Positions 10,084-19,141 of a stretch of 64,000 nucleotides of DNA are shown one piece after another. Position 1 is the stretch's first letter. The number at the start of each line of letters is the position of its first letter. The stretch lies in assembly GCA_007827375.1 (NCBI GenBank), contig VISH01000002.1:3497001-3561000 (forward strand). The letters are read 5' to 3'. The translations under genes and the position numbers were made by a program. The notes beneath the pieces were generated by a model. That model made no database searches. It had not been told where the DNA came from and worked only from the letters and a program-made list of their open reading frames with translations. The DNA comes from Alteromonadaceae bacterium 2753L.S.0a.02. Its GTDB lineage: Bacteria; Pseudomonadota; Gammaproteobacteria; Pseudomonadales; Cellvibrionaceae.

Positions 10084-11505
10084 CTAAGCGAATTTTCGCT
10101 TTGCCAATTCCACGGCTAAATTACCTACATTACCTGCACCTTGAGTTATTACTATATCCCCAGGCTGCACAATATCTTTTACCACGGCAGGAACCGCCTC
10201 TGTACCCTCAACAAAAATTGGGTCCACCAAGCCGCGAGTGCGAATAGTACGACTCAAGTGTCTACTGTCAGCGCCGGCTATCGGATCTTCACCGGCCGAA
10301 TAAACTTCCAATAAAATCAGTTGATCAACACCTGAAAGCACTTCTACAAAATCTTCGTATAAATCCCGTGTGCGGGTATATCGATGCGGTTGATAGATCA
10401 TTAATAACCGACGATGCGGCCAACTGTCACGCACCGCTTTTATCGTGGCCGCCACTTCGCGGGGATGATGCCCGTAATCATCGACAAGCATCGCCGTTCC
10501 GCCCGCATCTATCGGAAATTCACCATAAATTTGAAAGCGTCGACCCACACCCAAAAAATGTGCTAAGCCATTTTGAATTGCAAGATCGTCGATACCTTCG
10601 TCGGTTGCCACTGCTACTGCCGCAGTTGCATTTAACACATTATGGCGACCAGGCATATTTAAAAAGAGTTCTATCGCATTGCCATCAGGCCGCCGGACTT
10701 TAAATCGTTGCTTGCCGGCTTCCTGACGTAAATCGTATGCCTGGAAATCACACTGATCGGAAAAACCATAAGTAATCACGGTACGGGATACATCAGGAAT
10801 AACTTCTTTCACAACCGCGTCATCACCACACATTACGGCAACGCCATAAAAAGGTAGGTTGTGCAAAAATTCGACAAACGTTTTTTTTAAATTATTAAAA
10901 TCACCCCCATAGGTATCCATGTGATCTGCATCAATATTAGTAACTACGGCAACCATTGGTTGTAAATGTAAAAAAGATGCATCGCTCTCATCAGCCTCCG
11001 CAACCAGATAACGGCTTTCGCCTAAACCAGCATTGCTGCCCGCACTATTAAGCAAGCCGCCAATCACAAATGTTGGATCTCTCTCACCTTCAGCAAAAAT
11101 GCTGGCGATCAAACTGGTAGTGGTTGTTTTTCCATGTGTACCAGCCACTGCAATGCCGTGGCGGTATCGCATCAACTCACCCAGCATTTCTGCACGACGT
11201 ACCACTGGAATTCTCAACGCTCGCGCTTCTATCAATTCAGGATTACCATCAACCACTGCGCTGGAATTAACAACAACATCGGCCCCCTCAACATTATTCG
11301 CATGATGACCAATAGCAATAGACATTCCCATCGCCGCCAATCGTCGCGTGACATCAGACTCTTTTAAATCCGAACCTGATATCTGGTAACCCTGATTAAG
11401 CAACACCTCAGCAATTCCACTCATACCAGCGCCGCCTATACCGACAAAATGAATTCGTCGAATTCGACGCATCTCAGGAATATAATGAATATTAGGCTGT
11501 TGCAT
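10084..11505 (-). CDS. murC: UDP-N-acetylmuramate--L-alanine ligase MurC
   Basis: MurC adds L-Ala to UDP-MurNAc in the cytosol. The Rossmann-type N-terminus (RRIHFVGIGGAGMSGIAEVLLNQGY) is followed by the Mur ligase P-loop GTHGKTTTTSLIASIF and the C-terminal domain with VDDYGHHPREV. A longer frame upstream overlaps murG. I chose ATG at 11505 because AAAGG sits 7 nt upstream and the N-terminus MQQPNIHYIPEMRRI fits homologues. The product is 473 residues, and the start is 10 nt after the murG stop. Confidence 0.96.
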   Translation of the reverse strand: MQQPNIHYIPEMRRIRRIHFVGIGGAGMSGIAEVLLNQGYQISGSDLKESDVTRRLAAMGMSIAIGHHANNVEGADVVVNSSAVVDGNPELIEARALRIPVVRRAEMLGELMRYRHGIAVAGTHGKTTTTSLIASIFAEGERDPTFVIGGLLNSAGSNAGLGESRYLVAEADESDASFLHLQPMVAVVTNIDADHMDTYGGDFNNLKKTFVEFLHNLPFYGVAVMCGDDAVVKEVIPDVSRTVITYGFSDQCDFQAYDLRQEAGKQRFKVRRPDGNAIELFLNMPGRHNVLNATAAVAVATDEGIDDLAIQNGLAHFLGVGRRFQIYGEFPIDAGGTAMLVDDYGHHPREVAATIKAVRDSWPHRRLLMIYQPHRYTRTRDLYEDFVEVLSGVDQLILLEVYSAGEDPIAGADSRHLSRTIRTRGLVDPIFVEGTEAVPAVVKDIVQPGDIVITQGAGNVGNLAVELAKRKFA

Positions 11506-11515
11506 TTTTCTACCT

Positions 11516-12649
11516 TTAAGCAATCTGTACTGCGTATAGTTTTTCGCATTCGTCGGCAAAATCCCGTGTTGCATTGGGCTTAGCCTGCGATCTTGCGTAA
11601 GTTGCCATTTCGATCAATTTCGCGGGAGCCTTTAAAAACTCTATGACTTCATCCGCCAATATCGCCGCGCTTAATTCAGCTTGCTGCCACAGCTTCGCCG
11701 CGCCAGCTTCCACCATATATTTGGCATTTGCGGTTTGGTGATCATCAATCGCATATGGAAATGGAACGAGGATTGAAGCCACTCCCGCACAGGCAATTTC
11801 CGAAACAGTGAGCGCCCCACTGCGGCAAATCACCAAATTGGCCCATGAAAATTTTTCTGCCATGTTGCTCAAAAAAGGCACCACATCCGGCGCCCTTGCA
11901 CTTTGTTGATCATTTATAGCAATACCCTTTTCTTTATAGAGTGCCATCGTCTCCTCAATCAGTGCATCACCGGTTTGATGACAAAGTTTCATTACCGGTA
12001 AATCTGAATTAGCGCGACAAATATTTTCTACCCTAAGACAAACTTCAGGCATGAGCTCATTAATCGCCCGAGCTCCCCGACTGCCGCCGAGCACCAATAC
12101 GTTGATCGACTCGGGATTTTTCTGAATTCGGGATGCTGGCGTTTCGATATCTGTAATTTCCCGTCTTACCGGGTTTCCGATCACAACACTTTTGTTAAAC
12201 GCATTTGGAAAACCTGTCAGCACTTTTTTTGCAATCACCGCCAACAATTTATTCGTCGTTCCGGCAATCGCATTTTGCTCATGTATAACCAAAGGCACCC
12301 CCATTAGCTTCGCCGCCACACCACCGGGCCCCGCAACAAATCCGCCCAAACCAACCACCAGGCCTGGTTGTATTTGCCTGATTGTTTGCATCGCCTGCAA
12401 CACCGCTTTGGCAATAAGAAATGGCGCTTTAATCAAAGCTCCAAAGCCGCGCCCTCTAACGCCTTCAATACTCAATACATGTAATTTAATTTCTGCTTCT
12501 GGAACCAAACGATACTCCAGGCCGCGACGCGTACCCAACCACTGTATCTCATAACCGCGGCTTTTTAACTCTTGCGCCAAAGCCAAGCCCGGGAATATGT
12601 GCCCACCCGTGCCTCCTGCCATGATTAATACACTTTTTTTAACGTTCAT
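11516..12649 (-). CDS. murG: Lipid II synthase glycosyltransferase MurG
   Basis: MurG transfers GlcNAc from UDP-GlcNAc to lipid I on the inner face of the membrane. The 377-residue GT28 protein has the N-terminal G-loop MAGGTGGHIFPGLALA, a second loop VLGGSRGARAIN, and the C-terminal nucleotide-binding region CRSGALTVSEIACAG followed by PFPYAIDDHQTANA. Its start overlaps the ftsW stop by 11 nt, indicating translational coupling. Confidence 0.97.
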   Translation of the reverse strand: MNVKKSVLIMAGGTGGHIFPGLALAQELKSRGYEIQWLGTRRGLEYRLVPEAEIKLHVLSIEGVRGRGFGALIKAPFLIAKAVLQAMQTIRQIQPGLVVGLGGFVAGPGGVAAKLMGVPLVIHEQNAIAGTTNKLLAVIAKKVLTGFPNAFNKSVVIGNPVRREITDIETPASRIQKNPESINVLVLGGSRGARAINELMPEVCLRVENICRANSDLPVMKLCHQTGDALIEETMALYKEKGIAINDQQSARAPDVVPFLSNMAEKFSWANLVICRSGALTVSEIACAGVASILVPFPYAIDDHQTANAKYMVEAGAAKLWQQAELSAAILADEVIEFLKAPAKLIEMATYARSQAKPNATRDFADECEKLYAVQIA

Positions 12650-13781
12650 CGGACTCTTCCCAAGCTACACGAAAAACCAAGCCGACGAATACACAACAAA
12701 TAATCAAGCTACTACCACCATAGCTGATGAAAGGCAGCGTTAAGCCTTTGGTAGGTAGCAGTCCAGATGCGACACCCATATTGATAAAAGCCTGCACGGC
12801 AAACATACTGGCGATACCAAACACCAAAAAGCTACTGAATAGGCGTTCTTTCATTAGTGCTGTTCGCGAAAGCAAAAACATTCGCCACACGAAATACCCA
12901 AACAATGCAACCAAAAAAATTGCACCAACAAAACCAAATTCCTCAGCGTATATAGCAAAAATGAAATCTGTGTGCGCTTCGGGAAGGAAAAAAAGCTTCT
13001 GCAAGCTATTACCCAAGCCCAAACCGAACCATTCACCACGCCCAAATGCAATCAGTGACTGTACCAGTTGATAACCACTATCGAACTGCCTTGACCATGG
13101 GTCCATAAAGGCCACGATTCTTTCCCAACGATAAGGCGAGGTTAATGCCAAAGCCACCATACACCCGACACCCGACGCTGCAAGAAGTGCGAATCGAAGA
13201 ATCGGAATTCCTGCAACAAACATCATACTGCCCAACGTTAAACACAGAACTACAGCGCTACCGAAATCTGGCTCCAACAAGAGTAAAAATATAACGCTCC
13301 CGATAATGGCCACCATTTTGAAAAAACCAGACCAGTGCTTCTTAACCTCTTGATTTTTTCGCGCCAAATAACTTGCGAAATAAACGATAAGACAAAACTT
13401 TGCCAATTCCGAAGCCTGCATTGCGACAGGCCCCAAATCCAACCAGCGTCGACTGCCATTAACAGTTTTACCCACACCGGGAATAAGCACGGCAACCAGC
13501 AATAGAATTGCCACCAGCAACAGGGCACCTGCATAAGTCTTCCATATTTCGCTGGGAATAGTTGCTACGAGCATTCCACCTAACATCCCAATAAACAGAT
13601 ACACCAACTGTTTTTTTACAAAAAACCAAGCATCACCATAGGTTGCATACGCAAAATCGAGGGAACTGGAAGCAACCATTACAATCCCCACAGCCAGCAA
13701 AACAGAAATGGATATAAACAATCCCTTTTCAGAAGCAAAAAGGCTGAACGGCGATTTAGCGTCGCTCAAAATCGCGATCAT
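12639..13781 (-). CDS. ftsW: Peptidoglycan glycosyltransferase FtsW
   Basis: FtsW is the SEDS-family membrane glycosyltransferase that polymerises septal peptidoglycan together with FtsI. The 380-residue protein has about ten membrane segments. It carries the SEDS motifs NGSRRWLDLGPVAMQASELAK, which includes the catalytic-loop region, and TKGLTLPFISYGGSSL near the C-terminus. It overlaps murD by 4 nt (ATGA) at its start and murG by 11 nt at its end. Confidence 0.96.
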   Translation of the reverse strand: MIAILSDAKSPFSLFASEKGLFISISVLLAVGIVMVASSSLDFAYATYGDAWFFVKKQLVYLFIGMLGGMLVATIPSEIWKTYAGALLLVAILLLVAVLIPGVGKTVNGSRRWLDLGPVAMQASELAKFCLIVYFASYLARKNQEVKKHWSGFFKMVAIIGSVIFLLLLEPDFGSAVVLCLTLGSMMFVAGIPILRFALLAASGVGCMVALALTSPYRWERIVAFMDPWSRQFDSGYQLVQSLIAFGRGEWFGLGLGNSLQKLFFLPEAHTDFIFAIYAEEFGFVGAIFLVALFGYFVWRMFLLSRTALMKERLFSSFLVFGIASMFAVQAFINMGVASGLLPTKGLTLPFISYGGSSLIICCVFVGLVFRVAWEESDER

Positions 13782-15142
13782 GCCGCCAACCCCTTTACCG
13801 ACGTGACAAATTGTGAGCCGCGGTCTTCATAACCTGTGAACATATCGAAACTGGCACATGCCGGTGACAACAGTACCAACGAACCCGTAACAGCGTTTTT
13901 ATAGGCGACCAACACAGCCTCTTGCATTGAATTTACTGTAAACACGCTGACAGCAGTATCAACATGCTTTTTTATTTCCTCTTTATCTTTACCGAGCAAC
14001 ACTAATACGGCAACGCGTTCATTTATCCATTTACCGAGTTCAGAAAAATCAGCCCCCTTTCCCTCACCACCAGCAACCAGCACGATATGTTTAAAGTCTG
14101 CACACAGCCCCGAAATGGCGGCAACCGCTGCACCAACGTTTGTCGCTTTCGAATCGTTGATAAAAGTTATATCTGCAAGCTTTGTGACCCACTCGCAGCG
14201 GTGCGCGAGCCCAGTGAAATTTGCGACAACTTTTTTAACATTTGAACGCTCAATGCCCAGCGCATCGGAAATGGCAAAAACGGCCAGAATATTCGCAATA
14301 TTGTGTCGCCCAAAAATTTTAAAGTTCGTTATAGAATCCAAAATTTCGTGTTCCACTAGTAACTGTTTGCTACTCTCCGAGAATACGTATTGTGTTTCGT
14401 ATTGTTCAGCACAGGGGCGCAAAGCAAACCCGCGACGTTCAACGCCCTTTACAATTGGAGGCTGAGTTAACTTATCCTGCAGGTTGTACACCACGCTTTT
14501 AGCCCCATGATAAATACGTTGCTTTGCCATGACGTACTCAGAAAAACCGTTGTAACGATCCATGTGATCTTCGCTGACATTTAGCACACAGGCGACGGCT
14601 AAATTTGCTTGAGAAGTACTTTCGAGCTGAAAGCTGGAAAGCTCCAATACGTACAACTCCGCGTTTAACTGCAAAGCATCTAACACCGGAAGCCCAATAT
14701 TGCCTGCGGCACATGCTTTTATACCTGCGTTCATAGCGACTTCTGTCACTAATGTAGTAACAGTGGTTTTACCGTTTGAACCCGTGATACCAACCACAGG
14801 CACCCTCACTTCTCGCAGAAACAATTCCACGTCGCCAATAACGGATACAGCATTTTTTATCGCCCGTTGGATGTAGCCACTGCGACGATCCAAGCCTGGG
14901 CTCACAACAATTTCATCCGCATCGAGCAAAAGCTGCTCTGTTGCACTTGTAATTTCACCGCAAACAACAGAAATCCCCGCATCGATCTTATTTAATTCAG
15001 CGAGTCCTGGCGGTTGTTTTCGGGTATCGATTACAACAAATTTTTTCTTTTTAGCCGCGTAGTAGCGCGCGACAGAAAGTCCTGTGGCTCCTAGCCCCAG
15101 AACCACGTTGTAACTGTCACTCGCGATAAGATTCGACATCAA
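13778..15142 (-). CDS. murD: UDP-N-acetylmuramoyl-L-alanine--D-glutamate ligase MurD
   Basis: MurD adds D-Glu to UDP-MurNAc-L-Ala. The 454-residue protein contains the N-terminal dinucleotide-like fold (VVLGLGATGLSVARY), the ATP P-loop GITGSNGKTTVTTLV, the central motif LNVSEDHMDRY, and the C-terminal FINDSKATNVGA region. The order mraY-murD-ftsW is the standard one. The stop overlaps the ftsW start. Confidence 0.96.
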   Translation of the reverse strand: MMSNLIASDSYNVVLGLGATGLSVARYYAAKKKKFVVIDTRKQPPGLAELNKIDAGISVVCGEITSATEQLLLDADEIVVSPGLDRRSGYIQRAIKNAVSVIGDVELFLREVRVPVVGITGSNGKTTVTTLVTEVAMNAGIKACAAGNIGLPVLDALQLNAELYVLELSSFQLESTSQANLAVACVLNVSEDHMDRYNGFSEYVMAKQRIYHGAKSVVYNLQDKLTQPPIVKGVERRGFALRPCAEQYETQYVFSESSKQLLVEHEILDSITNFKIFGRHNIANILAVFAISDALGIERSNVKKVVANFTGLAHRCEWVTKLADITFINDSKATNVGAAVAAISGLCADFKHIVLVAGGEGKGADFSELGKWINERVAVLVLLGKDKEEIKKHVDTAVSVFTVNSMQEAVLVAYKNAVTGSLVLLSPACASFDMFTGYEDRGSQFVTSVKGLAA

Positions 15143-15146
15143 TCTG

Positions 15147-16229
15147 CTACCTAATTTTCAGTGTCGCCAGACCAAACAGAACTAACATAACCGTGATAAT
15201 CCAAAAACGAACTATCACACGCGGTTCTGGCCAGCCTTTTAATTCAAAATGGTGGTGTAGCGGAGCCATTCGAAAAATACGTCGCCCAGTAAGCTTATAA
15301 GATGAAACCTGTAATATTACAGACACAGTTTCCATAACAAATATTCCGGACATGATAAAAAATACTATTTCGTGGCGAACAATAACCGCGATGACTCCCA
15401 ACGCGGCCCCCAAAGCCAGCGCACCGACATCCCCCATAAATACCTGTGCAGGATAAGTGTTAAACCATAAAAAGCCCAAACCAGCGCCTGCTAATGCGCC
15501 GCAAAACACAACCAATTCGCCAGCACCCGGCACAAAGGCAATATGCAAATACTCAGAAAAGTTGGCGTTACCCACCAAATAGGCAATTATGCCCAGGGCC
15601 GAACCCACCATCACGGTTGGCATAATTGCGAGGCCATCCAAACCGTCGGTGAGGTTTACGGCATTGCTAAACCCGACCACCATAAAATAAGTAATAACCA
15701 CATAGAAAAAACCCATTTGCCAAGCAAAATTCTTAAAAAACGGAATATACAAGGTTGTTTCCAGTGGTGATTGCGCGGTATAAAACAAGGCCAGTGCAAC
15801 TAAAAAACCGCATAGCGATTGCCAAAAGTATTTCCACTTTGCAGGCAAGCCTTTAGAATTTTTTTCCACAACTTTACGGTAATCATCGACCCATCCAATC
15901 AAACCAAAGGTAATTGTTACAAATAAAACCACCAAAATGTAACGATTACTGAGATTGGACCACAGCAAGGTTGCCGAAACTATGGCAAACAATATCAAGG
16001 TACCACCCATTGTTGGGGTGCCGGATTTACTCAAGTGTGATTCTGGGCCATCATCTCGTATTGCCTGGCCAATTTGCAGTCGATTCAGTTTTCGAATAAA
16101 CCACGGGCCCATAATCATGGAAATACCCAATGAAGTGAGCACGCTAAGAATTGCCCGCAGAGTGAGGTATTGAAAGACTCCAAATCCACTTATAAAATTT
16201 TGTAAAAACTCTGCCAACCAAACTAGCAC
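15147..16229 (-). CDS. mraY: Phospho-MurNAc-pentapeptide transferase MraY
   Basis: MraY moves phospho-MurNAc-pentapeptide to undecaprenyl phosphate, making lipid I at the inner membrane. The 360-residue polytopic protein shows the Asp pair in WVDDYRKV, the motif NAVNLTDGLDGLA, and the HHH motif PLHHHFELKGW near the C-terminus, all needed for catalysis. It overlaps murF by 7 nt and is followed by murD after 4 nt. Confidence 0.97.
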   Translation of the reverse strand: MLVWLAEFLQNFISGFGVFQYLTLRAILSVLTSLGISMIMGPWFIRKLNRLQIGQAIRDDGPESHLSKSGTPTMGGTLILFAIVSATLLWSNLSNRYILVVLFVTITFGLIGWVDDYRKVVEKNSKGLPAKWKYFWQSLCGFLVALALFYTAQSPLETTLYIPFFKNFAWQMGFFYVVITYFMVVGFSNAVNLTDGLDGLAIMPTVMVGSALGIIAYLVGNANFSEYLHIAFVPGAGELVVFCGALAGAGLGFLWFNTYPAQVFMGDVGALALGAALGVIAVIVRHEIVFFIMSGIFVMETVSVILQVSSYKLTGRRIFRMAPLHHHFELKGWPEPRVIVRFWIITVMLVLFGLATLKIR

Positions 16230-17611
16230 TTTAGCACCTCATTATTATTTTCCAGTTGGGAGACAACCTCTTCCATTCTGGTAAAGCGAGAGCCTTTGAC
16301 CAGAATATTTTTATCCAGCAAATTAGTCGCATGCAAAGCGCTAATTAGAGCGCTTTTATTTTCAAACCAAAACCCGGATTCTCCGAATTCGCTCACGGCA
16401 TAGCGAGCTAAATCACCTGTCGCGTACAAAGACTCTAATTTACTCTCACGGGCATGCCGAGCGACCAATTTATGCAGCTCCACGGCCTGATCACCGAGCT
16501 CCCCCATGTCGCCCATAACCAAGACACCATGACCCAGCTCAGCAAGGTAATCGATAGCTGCAATCATTGAACCAGGGTTGGCGTTGTAACTGTCGTTAAT
16601 TAAACGCTTGCAATACTTACTTGCAACCATTTGCATACGCCCAGGGGTACCTGTGAACTTATTTAAACCAGCAACGATACTTTCCAGTGGTATTTGTAAC
16701 GCAAATGCTGTTGCAGCAGCAGCTAACGCATTGCTCACACTGTGTCTACCAGGCACTTGTAAACTTACCGGCAACTTGCGATCAGCCGCCACCAGTATGA
16801 AATTGCAACAGCCCGTTTGCTGCATCACAACGTGTTCAGCCGCTATTAATTGGTCTACTTTACCCTCGGCACTTGAAATACCTGCGTTAGTATCGTTTTC
16901 TACCGCAAAGCCAATTATTCGCTTATCCACCAGCTTTGATAAAAATACATTTAGATAGGCATCATCCAGATTCACCACACCAACTCTCAACTGTGACGAC
17001 GCATAAATTTGAGATTTTTCCTCAGCGATAGCTGCAACAGACCCAAACCCTTCAACGTGCGCAGCCATTACATTGCTTACCACTGCAATTTGAGGCTCAA
17101 TCAATTGGGTGAGATATTCAATTTCACCAACACCGCTGGTGCCCGCTTCGACGATCGCATATTTTTGATCGTGTAATTTCATCAGCGTCAATGGAACACC
17201 GATGTGATTATTAAAATTTCCGGCGGTCGCAATAGTATTGCCTTCTAGCTCGCAGATTTCCGCCAGCATGTTTTTTACTGATGTTTTACCGCTACTACCA
17301 GTTAAAGCAATAACTTCACCTTTAAAATGGGAACGGTTCAATTTGGCAATTTGCCCTAGCGCACGAGTTGTATCTTTTACCACCAGTTGAGCAACGTTTA
17401 GGTTTTCTTGAAAGCTATCAACGACCACACCGCAAGCGCCCAGTGCCACCGCATTCGAGACAAAATCGTGACCATTGAAAGTATCACCCCGTAGTGCGAT
17501 AAATAAATCACCGACTACAATTGCGCGGCTATCAGTGCTTACGCGGGTATACTCGCAGTCTTCGCCGCAAAGTGGTGTACCCAGATGTTCAGCAATCCCA
17601 CTCAGCATCAT
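16223..17611 (-). CDS. murF: UDP-MurNAc-tripeptide--D-Ala-D-Ala ligase MurF
   Basis: MurF adds the D-Ala-D-Ala dipeptide made by Ddl. The 462-residue protein has the Mur ligase P-loop ALTGSSGKTSVKNML, the substrate-binding N-terminal domain with RVSTDSRAI and ALRGDTFNGHDF, and a C-terminal domain with NDSYNANPGSM. The open frame extends upstream inside murE. I chose ATG at 17611 because it overlaps the murE stop as ATGA and begins MMLSGIAEHLG, fitting homologues. Confidence 0.95.
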   Translation of the reverse strand: MMLSGIAEHLGTPLCGEDCEYTRVSTDSRAIVVGDLFIALRGDTFNGHDFVSNAVALGACGVVVDSFQENLNVAQLVVKDTTRALGQIAKLNRSHFKGEVIALTGSSGKTSVKNMLAEICELEGNTIATAGNFNNHIGVPLTLMKLHDQKYAIVEAGTSGVGEIEYLTQLIEPQIAVVSNVMAAHVEGFGSVAAIAEEKSQIYASSQLRVGVVNLDDAYLNVFLSKLVDKRIIGFAVENDTNAGISSAEGKVDQLIAAEHVVMQQTGCCNFILVAADRKLPVSLQVPGRHSVSNALAAAATAFALQIPLESIVAGLNKFTGTPGRMQMVASKYCKRLINDSYNANPGSMIAAIDYLAELGHGVLVMGDMGELGDQAVELHKLVARHARESKLESLYATGDLARYAVSEFGESGFWFENKSALISALHATNLLDKNILVKGSRFTRMEEVVSQLENNNEVLKC

Positions 17612-19140
17612 TGCGCAAGCTCCACAAAACGGGTTCGCTCTTTTAAAATGGCTTTGCAAACGTTGTAGTCATCAAAGGGTAATTTTTTATCTCCAATAAT
17701 TTGATAATCTTCATGTCCTTTACCCGCCACCAAAACAACATCGCTTGCAGTAGCCTGCATAATTGCATATTGAATCGCTGCTTCACGATCATGCATGGGC
17801 ATAACTTGGGCTGCGCTGTAATCTATACCCAAGAGTATGTCGTCAATAATTTTTTGAGGACTTTCCGATCGAGGATTATCAGATGTCACTACAACAACAT
17901 CGGCGCGTTTTGAGGCAATAGCCCCCATTTGAGATCGCTTGCCAGTATCTCGGTCTCCGCCACAACCAAAAACAACCCACAACTTACCCTCTGTATAGGC
18001 TCGTAATGTTTGTACTGCTTTATCTAAGGCATCTGGGGTATGGGCGTAATCCACACAAACCATAATATCGGCATTACTAACTGCGACTTTTTGCAACCGG
18101 CCTTTCGCAGGTACCAGTTTCTTAACTTGATCGAGCACATTCAATAATGGATAACCACAAGCACAGGCTGCTGCAACAACAGCCAAAAGATTGTAAAGAT
18201 TAAATTTTCCGAGTAATGAGGATTCGAGCAGCCCTTCCCCCCAAGGCGTTGTCAGTTGAGCCCTTAAACCACTGATGCCCAGAGAAAGATCCGTGGCCAG
18301 GATATTCGCCGATGTTTTCTTATTTCTACTTTGTAACCCGAATGCATAGGTGTTTTTCGATCGACTGCGTTCAGCCAATTTGATGCAGGAGCGATCGTCA
18401 CTATTAACAACCGCAAACTCCAAAGTGGGCCACTTAAATAATAGCGCCTTGGCTTCACAATAATCGTCAAAGGAAGCGTGGTAATCCAGATGATCTCTTG
18501 TGATATTGGTGATCATCGCACCATTGAAATTAATAGCTTCCACGCGCCCCTGCGTTAAACCGTGTGAAGATACCTCCATGGCAACGCTCGTGGCGCCAGC
18601 ATCTCGCAATTCGGCCAAATATTGTTGGCACGCCACTGCATCGGGCGTTGTCAACCCAAAGTCAATCAGTGTTTCACTGGTCAAGCCATACCCCATGGTA
18701 CCGATACTTGCACCAGTCTCGCCAAGTAGAGTAAACAACTGCATCATTAATTGCGCACAAGTCGTTTTGCCATTCGTACCGGTAATTCCAATCACGCGAA
18801 GTGCTTGAGATGGGTTATCGAAAAAATTAGCGGCAATTTGACTGATCTGAGAATTGAGGTCTTCAATCAGTATTAGTGGCACACCCGGCAATAGCGGGAA
18901 TTTGAAATTTCCTTTTTTTTCAGCAATTACTGCACGAGCGCCATTCTCTAAGGCCGCGGCAATGTAATTACGGCCATCCACTTGGGTGCCCACCGCCGCT
19001 AAAAACGCCATGCCGCTTGTGACCTTTCGACTGTCTAAGGCCAAACCCGTAATTAAAATATTTTCCTTGTCAGCAAGTTGCACAATATCCTTAAGGATAT
19101 CGCCAAGGTGCTTATCTTGTGACTTAGCGTTGCTCACCAT
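17608..19140 (-). CDS. murE: UDP-MurNAc-L-Ala-D-Glu--meso-diaminopimelate ligase MurE
   Basis: MurE adds the third stem residue. The motif DNPRSE indicates the meso-diaminopimelate-specific enzyme of Gram-negatives rather than the lysine type. The P-loop GITGTNGKTTCAQLM and the region ITNITRDHLDYH are present. The product is 510 residues from ATG at 19140, which lies one nucleotide past the ftsI stop. The longer frame that starts inside ftsI is less likely. Confidence 0.96.
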   Translation of the reverse strand: MVSNAKSQDKHLGDILKDIVQLADKENILITGLALDSRKVTSGMAFLAAVGTQVDGRNYIAAALENGARAVIAEKKGNFKFPLLPGVPLILIEDLNSQISQIAANFFDNPSQALRVIGITGTNGKTTCAQLMMQLFTLLGETGASIGTMGYGLTSETLIDFGLTTPDAVACQQYLAELRDAGATSVAMEVSSHGLTQGRVEAINFNGAMITNITRDHLDYHASFDDYCEAKALLFKWPTLEFAVVNSDDRSCIKLAERSRSKNTYAFGLQSRNKKTSANILATDLSLGISGLRAQLTTPWGEGLLESSLLGKFNLYNLLAVVAAACACGYPLLNVLDQVKKLVPAKGRLQKVAVSNADIMVCVDYAHTPDALDKAVQTLRAYTEGKLWVVFGCGGDRDTGKRSQMGAIASKRADVVVVTSDNPRSESPQKIIDDILLGIDYSAAQVMPMHDREAAIQYAIMQATASDVVLVAGKGHEDYQIIGDKKLPFDDYNVCKAILKERTRFVELAQ

Positions 19141-19141
19141 G